Of a DNA stretch of 12,800 nucleotides, positions 5,850 through 10,930 are shown one piece after another. The notes under the pieces are model-generated. The model was not told the origin of the DNA. It made no database searches and saw only the letters and a list, made by a program, of their open reading frames with translations. Origin of the DNA: a bacterium (GTDB taxonomy: Bacteria; BMS3Abin14); the NCBI GenBank assembly GCA_020352595.1, contig CP070682.1, forward strand, positions 1,729,500 through 1,742,299. The letters run 5' to 3'. The translations under genes were made by a program, and so were the position numbers. The number at the start of each line of letters is the position of its first letter. The first letter of the stretch is position 1.

Positions 5850-6467
5850 TCAGCCCGGCTCCTTGACGCCGGTCAGCTGCGAGAGGAGCCCGCTGCCCTC
5901 CATGGCCTCGAAGACGGCCTCGGCGATGAGCCGGTGACCCTCCTCGTTGGGGTGCAGGTCTCCAGGGATGATGAGGTCCCATTGATCACGCCCGCCCCGC
6001 AGTTCCCTTGACCACCGTCCGTGGACATCCGCGTAGACGCACCCCGTTGCCTCGGCCGTCTCTCTCATGGCGTCCCAGTAGGGCAGCACCTGGCGCTCCG
6101 CCCACAGTTCCGGTATGACCTCGCACGACAACAGGACGATCCTCGCGCAGCCCGAGGAGACGATCTGCTCGACCATCTGCCGCAGATTTTCGCCGAAACG
6201 GGAGGGGGAGATGCCGGAGAAGGCGTCGTTGACGCCGAAGTTGATGCTGACCATGGCCGGGTTGTGCTCCAGGACGTCCCGACCTATGCGGTAGAGCCCG
6301 CCCCGGGAGGTGTCGCCGCTCATTCCCGTGTTGACGGTGACGAGGTCCAGTTCAGGGAAGGTCCGGGCGATCCTCTCGGTCAGGAAGGAGACGAAACCCC
6401 TGGCGACCCCGTAGCCGTCGGTGATGGAATCCCCGAAAGCCACGTATACCTTCCGGTTCACGGGCAT
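5850..6467 (-). CDS. SGNH/GDSL-type hydrolase
   Basis: 205 aa, single-domain serine esterase/lipase of the SGNH fold, with no signal peptide. Block I is FGDSITDG with nucleophile S14; block II carries the oxyanion Gly in NTGMSGDTS (G48 or G51); block III is INFGVNDAF with N80; block V is IPGDLHPNEEGH with H172. The usual D-X-X-H of block V reads G169-D170-L-H172, so the Asp is one position closer to the His than normal. Length is typical for small TesA-like members. The ATG at 6467 is preceded by GAGGGCGGA. The gene lies 27 bp after the metallophosphoesterase on the same strand, probably one operon. It converges on the barrel gene with 38 bp between stops. The substrate is unknown. Confidence 0.88.
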   Translation of the reverse strand: MPVNRKVYVAFGDSITDGYGVARGFVSFLTERIARTFPELDLVTVNTGMSGDTSRGGLYRIGRDVLEHNPAMVSINFGVNDAFSGISPSRFGENLRQMVEQIVSSGCARIVLLSCEVIPELWAERQVLPYWDAMRETAEATGCVYADVHGRWSRELRGGRDQWDLIIPGDLHPNEEGHRLIAEAVFEAMEGSGLLSQLTGVKEPG

Positions 6468-6494
6468 CGCCGGCTGTCCGCCCTCATGGACACT

Positions 6495-6986
6495 TCAGAT
6501 GAAAAGCCTCCGGACCTCCTTCGTGTCGCTCTCCACGAGGCAGAAGGAGCCGCTCTCGTGCAGGCCCATGATGTCGCCGGGGTTGAGCAGGAGGGTCTCG
6601 CCGATCCTTTTTTCGGAGAACTGGTGGGTGTGCCCGTAAAAGACCATGTCGAAGTCGCCCGCCATGGCGTGGGCCCTTCCGTGCTCCGGGTAGTGCGTCA
6701 TGGCGACCCGGAAGTCGTCGAATTCCACGATGATGAAGGACCCGTACTCCTTGACCTGGGGGCAGTGCTGGGGGATGGTCCTGGAAACCGTCAGGGCGTC
6801 GCCGTCGTTGTTGCCCTGGACCATGTAGATCCTGCCGGGGAAATCGTGGAGGATCTCGAGCATGAAAGCCGATATGAGATCACCGGTGTGAAAGAGCACC
6901 TTGGCCCCCTTCTCCACCGAGATGTTCACGGCCGTGCGGAGCGCCTGACGATCGTCGTGGCTGTCGCCCATCACCGCCAGCAGCAT
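6495..6986 (-). CDS. Metallophosphoesterase, YfcE/MJ0936-like
   Basis: 163 aa, a complete small calcineurin-like phosphodiesterase with two metal sites. All family motifs are visible: D8 and H10 (MGDSHDD), D36 (HTGDLIS), N60 (QGNNDGD), H98 (MTHYPEH) and the G-H119-T-H121 motif (FYGHTHQF), followed by LLNPGD. Members cleave phosphodiesters such as cyclic nucleotides or artificial substrates in vitro; the true substrate is seldom known. The ATG at 6986 has a GGAGGA ribosome-binding site. It is the first gene of a likely two-gene minus-strand operon with the SGNH hydrolase and is divergent from the CheR-like gene, with back-to-back promoters between them. Confidence 0.92.
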   Translation of the reverse strand: MLLAVMGDSHDDRQALRTAVNISVEKGAKVLFHTGDLISAFMLEILHDFPGRIYMVQGNNDGDALTVSRTIPQHCPQVKEYGSFIIVEFDDFRVAMTHYPEHGRAHAMAGDFDMVFYGHTHQFSEKRIGETLLLNPGDIMGLHESGSFCLVESDTKEVRRLFI

Positions 6987-7016
6987 GGTGCGCGTCCTCC
7001 TCCCCCCCCTTGCCTG

Positions 7017-7045
7017 TTAACTATCTCGAAAATACTACATATAAT
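7017..7045 (+). promoter_or_regulatory. Sigma-70 promoter for CheR-like gene
   Basis: TTAACT (7017-7022), exactly 17 bp, then a perfect TATAAT (7040-7045). It lies in the only AT-rich spot of the region. Transcription would start near 7052 and give a leader of about 36 nt to the GTG at 7088. Confidence 0.7.
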
Positions 7046-7061
7046 CCATGTGAAATTACAA
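7032..7061 (-). promoter_or_regulatory. Divergent promoter for phosphoesterase operon
   Basis: On the minus strand, TTGTAA (7061-7056), 18 bp, then TAGTAT (7037-7032); each matches consensus at 4 of 6. It overlaps the plus-strand promoter, so the two directions may compete for polymerase. Confidence 0.4.
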
Positions 7062-7087
7062 CCCCATTTACGGAAAGGGGTCCTTGC

Positions 7088-7882
7088 GTGGATCCAGACA
7101 CGTTCCGGGCGTTCCTGAGGGACACCCTCCCGCCCATGGGCTACCAGTGGAGGCGGTTCGAAAGGAGGAACATCCGGAGGAAGATCCAGCGGCGCATGGA
7201 GTCCGTCGGCATCCACGAGGCGGACCGTTACGCGGCCCTCCTGGCCGTGGACCCGGAGGAGCGCCGTCGCTTCCAGTCCCTGCTGAGCGTCACCATTACC
7301 CGCTTCTACCGCAACGCCTGGCTGTGGTCCGTCCTGGCCGGGATCCTTCCGGCGGCGGCCCGGGAAGCCGGGGGTGCCTTCCACGTCTGGTGCGCCGGGT
7401 GTGCCGGCGGCGAGGAGCCCTTTTCCGTGGCCATGCTCATGGACGACCTCGCCCGGCGGGGCCTGGCGCCCTTCCCGTGGACCGTGCTGGGCACGGACAG
7501 CGACCTCCCCTCCCTGGCACGCGCCGCAGGGACCTCATACAACTGGGGCAGCGTCAGGGAGGTCCCCGAAAGGATCCTGGAGCGCTGGTTCCGGGAGGAG
7601 GAGGGGCTGTGGACCATGGATCCCGCCATCAGGGCCCTTGTGCGCATCGAGGAGCACGACCTCCTTCGGGAGGACCCTCCAGGCACCTTCTCCATGGTCT
7701 TCCTGCGAAACTGCGTCCTGACCTACAACACCGAGGCTGTGCAAAGGATGGTCCTGGAAAAGCTCCGCGGCTGCATGCAGCCCCCGGGCCTTCTGGTCAT
7801 CGGGAGGACGGAGAGGCTGCCCGCTGGAACGGGGTTCGGGGAGGTGGGTAGATGTATCTACCGGAAGGAGGAGGGGGAGTAA
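7088..7882 (+). CDS. Orphan CheR-type SAM-dependent methyltransferase
   Basis: 264 aa from GTG 7088, placed 7 nt after GAAAGGGG; the frame is open further up, but that part overlaps the promoter. The N-terminal helical part (1 to about 72) is Arg-rich (WRRFERRNIRRKIQRRM) and ends in the TITRFYRN segment that matches the family's T-X-F-F-R motif. The methyltransferase domain has the SAM-binding loop VWCAGCAGGEEPFSVAM (100-116), an acidic loop GTDSD (135-139) and LRNCVLTYN (206-214), the equivalent of CRNVLIYF. CheR proteins methylate glutamates on chemoreceptors; no receptor, cheB, cheA or cheW lies in the window, so the target is unknown. It could serve a non-chemotaxis pathway. Confidence 0.85.
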   Translation: MDPDTFRAFLRDTLPPMGYQWRRFERRNIRRKIQRRMESVGIHEADRYAALLAVDPEERRRFQSLLSVTITRFYRNAWLWSVLAGILPAAAREAGGAFHVWCAGCAGGEEPFSVAMLMDDLARRGLAPFPWTVLGTDSDLPSLARAAGTSYNWGSVREVPERILERWFREEEGLWTMDPAIRALVRIEEHDLLREDPPGTFSMVFLRNCVLTYNTEAVQRMVLEKLRGCMQPPGLLVIGRTERLPAGTGFGEVGRCIYRKEEGE

Positions 7883-7883
7883 A

Positions 7884-7915
7884 TGCGTGGGTGCGTGGGC
7901 GCGTGCGTGCGGAGA
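7884..7915 (+). repeat. Degenerate 8-bp tandem repeat
   Basis: TGCGTGGG occurs twice in tandem (7884-7891, 7892-7899), followed by CGCGTGCG and TGCGGAGA in the same 8-bp register. It begins directly after the CheR-like stop codon. Confidence 0.6.
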
Positions 7916-8001
7916 GCGTGAAGCAGAGAACGCAGGTGTCGGAGTATTCGCGTATCGGGGAAAAGTGGCTCTGGTCACTGGAAGCGTTGACAGTTTAAGA
8001 C

Positions 8002-8029
8002 TCTGAACTCTCAACTGTGAACCCTGAAA
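8002..8029 (+). repeat. Degenerate 7-bp tandem repeat
   Basis: Four units in register: TCTGAAC, TCTCAAC, TGTGAAC, CCTGAAA. It lies in the 192-bp gap between the convergent CheR-like and alpha/beta hydrolase genes. I see no coding potential in this gap. Confidence 0.5.
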
Positions 8030-8074
8030 AGGGCGTCCCGGGCACAGGATACCAGGTACCACTCCCCCCTTCGC

Positions 8075-8827
8075 TCAGTCGCCCTGTCGCCTGGTCGCCC
8101 CCTCCCCCCTCCCTCCTTCTTCCTTCGGCTTCTCAAACCTTCCCTCCTTCAGGAAGTGAACAGCCTGCCTCGACGTCTCGGGGTCGAAGAGGATCAGCGT
8201 GTGGGTGTCACGCAGGAGGAGGAAGTCGGCGGCGCCCGGCAGAAGGGTCTCCTCTACCCTGACCGTGCCGTCGTCGTCGCCGGGAAGTCCCAGGTTGAAC
8301 CCTTCCCCGTCCCCCTTCCCGCCCGCGATGATGCCGAACTCGCAGGGCGGGATGGGAAGGGACTGGAAGAACTCCCTGTTGTCCGCCGCAAGCTGCTGGC
8401 CCGCCGGACCGAAGATCCACCGGAAGATGTCCAGGTCCTGAAGCCGCTGGGCCGTGAGGGAGCCGCCGTTGGGAGGGGCGATCATGACCATCCTGCCGAG
8501 GTTGGGGATCTCATGCTCCAGCATCTTCCTCACCACGATGCTGCCCAGGCTGTGGGCCACGAAGTGCACCCTGGAAGCGGCTTCCGCCCTGTCCACCTCG
8601 CGGCGCACCAGGTCGGCGGCCTCCCCGACGGGGAGGTGTGTGCTGGGATAGCCGAGGTTGCGGACCGTGTACCCGGCCTCCTCCAGATGGTCCTCGAGGT
8701 ACCACATGGAAAGGGGGACCGAGCCGAGGCCGTGGAGGAGGAAGACCACCTCCCGAGCCGAGGAGGCCCGCGGGAGGAGCAAGCCGGCTATGGCCAGTGA
8801 GAGGATGAGGCTTTTCAGGTTCGACAT
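8075..8827 (-). CDS. Secreted alpha/beta hydrolase (lipase-like)
   Basis: 250 aa. Residues 1-24 form a signal peptide (ILSLAIAGLLLPRASSA before REV), so the enzyme acts outside the cytoplasm. Alpha/beta-hydrolase signatures: oxyanion motif LLHGLGS (31-36), nucleophile elbow AHSLGS with S93, a probable acid in GDDDGTV (D184-D186) and catalytic H209 (RDTHTLIL). This pattern suits esterases or lipases, or PGAP1-like proteins acting on lipid-linked substrates; the substrate is unknown. The ATG at 8827 lacks a good ribosome-binding site. The last eight codons are built from an 8-bp tandem repeat and give a charged tail (GATRRQGD) that is probably not part of the fold. It follows threonine synthase on the same strand after 131 bp. 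Confidence 0.87.
   Translation of the reverse strand: MSNLKSLILSLAIAGLLLPRASSAREVVFLLHGLGSVPLSMWYLEDHLEEAGYTVRNLGYPSTHLPVGEAADLVRREVDRAEAASRVHFVAHSLGSIVVRKMLEHEIPNLGRMVMIAPPNGGSLTAQRLQDLDIFRWIFGPAGQQLAADNREFFQSLPIPPCEFGIIAGGKGDGEGFNLGLPGDDDGTVRVEETLLPGAADFLLLRDTHTLILFDPETSRQAVHFLKEGRFEKPKEEGGRGEGATRRQGD
8078..8099 (-). repeat. 8-bp tandem repeat at hydrolase stop
   Basis: GTCGCC recurs at 8078, 8086 and 8094, an exact 8-bp period, with a decayed copy at 8070. On the minus strand it encodes the last residues of the hydrolase up to its stop. It is followed at about 8100-8150 by a long purine run in the coding strand. Confidence 0.6.
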
Positions 8828-8930
8828 CGGCGCCGATACATCATGGTTGTCTTCGGCTCAGGGCAGGGGTGGAGAGGTTCAGGGAGAAGGGACAAAGAGG
8901 GCGTTTACCGCTGATCCCGCTCCTTTCTTT

Positions 8931-8970
8931 CCCCTTTGCCCCTTCGCCTTTTAACTTTCTACTTTCTTTT
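8931..8970 (-). repeat. Degenerate 8-bp periodic tract after threonine synthase
   Basis: In register: CCCCTTTG, CCCCTTCG, CCTTTTAA, CTTTCTAC, TTTCTTTT (plus strand). The first two units differ at one base; the rest are decayed. It covers the end of threonine synthase and part of the 131-bp gap before the hydrolase. The rest of this gap (8828-8930) is purine-rich and shows no gene. Confidence 0.4.
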
Positions 8971-10362
8971 AAGCCCCAGATACTCCGCCACAGCCTGCGC
9001 GCCGCCCTCGATGCTCACCGGGGCGTTCCTGAGTGCGTCCTTCGTGTCCACCTCGTACTCGGGGGGAAAGGAGTCCTCGAAATACATCCTCTGGAACTCC
9101 GCGAACTTGAGCTGGTGGGACGTGCTGTCCACCACGAGGGTGTCCGAGGGGTCCACAAGGCCCTTCTCCACCGCCGCCTTGAGGCCGGCGATGGACTCGC
9201 CCCCCTGGGTGCACACCACGTGCCCGTGCCTGTTGGCCGTGAGCATGCCCTCCATGATCTCCTGCTCCGTCACCCGCACCATGAAGAACCGGCTCTCGAA
9301 ATGCTCCATGACCAGCTGCCGGACCTTGGGGAACGACACCGGGTCGCCGATCATGGCGGCCTGGGCGACGCTGGGCAACACGGACACGGGCTTGTAGTTG
9401 CCGGTCATCTTCCACCTGTAGACGGGATCGGCGTGATGGCTCTGGACGCCTATCACGGTGGGCAGGGTGTCGATGACATCCAGGCGGTAAAGGTCCAGAA
9501 ACCCCTCCATCACGGCCGTGATGTTGCCCGCGTTGCCTATGGGGAGGATCACCACCAGGTTCCTCGTGTCCCAGTCCAGCTGCTGGGCCACCTCGTAGGA
9601 GTAGCTCTTCTGGCCGTTGATGCGCACAGGGTTCTTGCTGTTTAAGAGGAACACGTCGTAGTTCTCGGCCAGTTCCTCCACCACCCGCATGCAGTCGTCG
9701 AACACCCCCGGCATCTCTATGACGGTGGCGCCGGCCCCGAGGGGCTGGGAGAGCTGCTGCGGCGTCACCTTTCCCCTGGGCAGGAGCACCACCGACTTGA
9801 CACGCCCCTTGGGAAGGTAAGACAGGTAGAGCGCCGCGGCGGCGGAGGTGTCCCCCGTGCTGGCGCAGATGCCGAGGACTTCGTCCAGGTCGCTCTTGCG
9901 GATGATGTGGTTCAGGTAACTGATGGCGCTGGCCATCCCGCGATCCTTGAAGCTGGCCGAGGGGTTGAGCCCGTCGTTCTTCACCAAAAAGGGGGCTCCC
10001 AGCCAGCCGGCGAGATCCCGGTTGGCCCTCACGAGGGGCGTGTGCCCCTCTCCGAGGTAGATGACGTCCTCGGGGGGCACCAGCGGCAGGATCAGTTCGT
10101 GGAAAAGGAAGACGCCCGAGAGGGAGGGCTCGTTGGACAGCCTCCTTCCGTCGAAGATCTCCCGCCAGCGTGCCCCCGGCGTCCTCCTGAGCTTTTCGAA
10201 GGACCGGTCCACCAGTTTGAGCAGGGAACCGCAGGCGGGACAGGTGTAGTGGAACTGGTCGACCGGGTACTGCTGGTCGCAGCCGATACACGAGTACACG
10301 AGGTCCCCCCTGTAATCGGGCCTGGAGATTCGTGCCGGGGTTTCGCTTTTCCTGGCGGACAT
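8959..10362 (-). CDS. thrC: Threonine synthase
   Basis: 467 aa cytosolic PLP enzyme that turns O-phospho-L-homoserine into threonine, the last step of the pathway. An N-terminal zinc-ribbon-like element (C25-X2-C28, C41-X2-C44) precedes the fold-type II PLP domain. Visible motifs: LGEGHTPL (103-110), the PLP lysine K139 in NPSASFKDRG, the CASTGDTSAA segment (166-175), and the phosphate-binding loop LPIGNAGN (273-280). Length matches bacterial ThrC. The start at ATG 10362 follows GAAGGGGGAAGGG; an open extension to 10488 is rejected because it lacks family similarity and overlaps the promoter. It is divergent from the ThrRS-editing-like gene 112 bp away. The call is firm; a cystathionine or O-phosphoserine-type paralogue is unlikely given the full ThrC pattern. 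Confidence 0.93.
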   Translation of the reverse strand: MSARKSETPARISRPDYRGDLVYSCIGCDQQYPVDQFHYTCPACGSLLKLVDRSFEKLRRTPGARWREIFDGRRLSNEPSLSGVFLFHELILPLVPPEDVIYLGEGHTPLVRANRDLAGWLGAPFLVKNDGLNPSASFKDRGMASAISYLNHIIRKSDLDEVLGICASTGDTSAAAALYLSYLPKGRVKSVVLLPRGKVTPQQLSQPLGAGATVIEMPGVFDDCMRVVEELAENYDVFLLNSKNPVRINGQKSYSYEVAQQLDWDTRNLVVILPIGNAGNITAVMEGFLDLYRLDVIDTLPTVIGVQSHHADPVYRWKMTGNYKPVSVLPSVAQAAMIGDPVSFPKVRQLVMEHFESRFFMVRVTEQEIMEGMLTANRHGHVVCTQGGESIAGLKAAVEKGLVDPSDTLVVDSTSHQLKFAEFQRMYFEDSFPPEYEVDTKDALRNAPVSIEGGAQAVAEYLGLKRK

Positions 10363-10414
10363 GGCCCTTCCCCCTTCATGGGCTATCCTGGTTGAGATGA
10401 CGCTTCCGTGGGGG

Positions 10415-10443
10415 ATTCTAGCAGGGATGCAAGGGAGTTTCCA
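10415..10443 (-). promoter_or_regulatory. Promoter for threonine synthase
   Basis: On the minus strand, TGGAAA (10443-10438), exactly 17 bp, then TAGAAT (10420-10415). The -10 matches 5 of 6 and the -35 matches 4 of 6. The leader would be about 45 nt. Confidence 0.5.
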
Positions 10444-10466
10444 CCACACCCGACATGATTTATGAT
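10438..10466 (+). promoter_or_regulatory. Promoter for ThrRS-editing-like gene
   Basis: TTTCCA (10438-10443), 17 bp, TATGAT (10461-10466; 5 of 6). Transcription would start near 10472, only about 3 nt before the ATG at 10475, giving a nearly leaderless mRNA. The -35 hexamer is the same six base pairs used by the threonine synthase promoter on the other strand. Confidence 0.4.
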
Positions 10467-10474
10467 GGGGGACG

Positions 10475-10885
10475 ATGAAACTGCTCATGTTCTACATGCC
10501 GTCCTTCTGGTACCGCACCCACGCCAAGAGCCTGGCCGAGGCTCCCGACGTGGAGATATCCCGCGAGGTGCCGCACTGCGTCGTCGTCCTGGTCCAGGCC
10601 GAGGAGGATGACCCCGCCAAGGGAAAGAAGGTCCTGGACAAGCTCCTCAAGAACGCCAAGTGGCTGGCCGGAAAGTTCGACACGAAGAGGGTTGTCCTGC
10701 ACTTCTTCTCCCACCTTTCCGAGAGCCGCTCGGACCCGGAATACGCCCGGCGGCTCCTGGACGAAGCGGCCGAGCGCCTGGGCAACGCGGGATACGAGCC
10801 TCACGTGACGCCCTTCGGCTACTTCTGCGAGATGAAGCTGCATATCGGGGGTGAATCCCTCGCCAAGGTTTTCAAGGCCTTTTGA
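10475..10885 (+). CDS. Free-standing archaeal-type ThrRS editing domain protein
   Basis: 136 aa. The sequence matches the editing domain at the N-terminus of archaeal threonyl-tRNA synthetases (tRNA_Thr_ED, a D-aminoacyl-tRNA deacylase-like fold), but nothing follows it: no catalytic or anticodon domain. Seen features: start MKLLMFYM, central strand and motif VVLHFFSHLSES with H80, and the C-terminal block TPFGYFCEMKLHIGGESLAK with K121. From memory of the archaeal family, these correspond to the active-site His and Lys of the editing site. The family hydrolyses Ser mis-attached to tRNA-Thr. A cytosolic trans-editing role is inferred. A GGGGGA lies 3 nt before the ATG. It is divergent from threonine synthase and 45 bp upstream of the sensor kinase on the same strand. 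A different aminoacyl-tRNA substrate is possible. Confidence 0.82.
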   Translation: MKLLMFYMPSFWYRTHAKSLAEAPDVEISREVPHCVVVLVQAEEDDPAKGKKVLDKLLKNAKWLAGKFDTKRVVLHFFSHLSESRSDPEYARRLLDEAAERLGNAGYEPHVTPFGYFCEMKLHIGGESLAKVFKAF

Positions 10886-10894
10886 ACCGCCGGC

Positions 10895-10923
10895 TTGACA
10901 CTCGCCGGACGGGGACCTAAATC
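10895..10923 (+). promoter_or_regulatory. Possible promoter for sensor kinase
   Basis: Perfect TTGACA (10895-10900) with a 17-bp spacer to TAAATC (10918-10923), only 3 of 6 at the -10. The ATG at 10931 would then be almost leaderless. Read-through from the editing-domain gene is an equally good explanation for expression. Confidence 0.3.
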
Positions 10924-10930
10924 TTATGCC

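Noticed and set aside
4579..5982. A 467-codon open frame on the minus strand covering the barrel gene
   Set aside because: It is antisense to a gene with signal peptide and ribosome-binding site, is rich in Gly, Arg, Pro and Glu with no domain-like pattern, and is explained by high GC at third codon positions.
8018..8035. CCCT-GAAA-AGGG hairpin between the CheR-like and hydrolase genes as a terminator
   Set aside because: Only 4 bp of stem and no U-tract; it overlaps the degenerate repeat.
8969..10291. A 440-codon frame on the minus strand inside threonine synthase
   Set aside because: Same-strand shadow in another frame; low-complexity Arg/Gly/Pro content, while the threonine synthase frame has all family motifs.
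10363..10488. 42-codon extension of threonine synthase
   Set aside because: It overlaps the predicted promoter and the divergent gene start; the ATG at 10362 has a strong ribosome-binding site and the family begins there.
10891..10910. CCGGC/GCCGG hairpin after the editing-domain gene as a terminator
   Set aside because: 5-bp stem, 9-nt loop and no U-tract; too weak to call, so the kinase may be co-transcribed.
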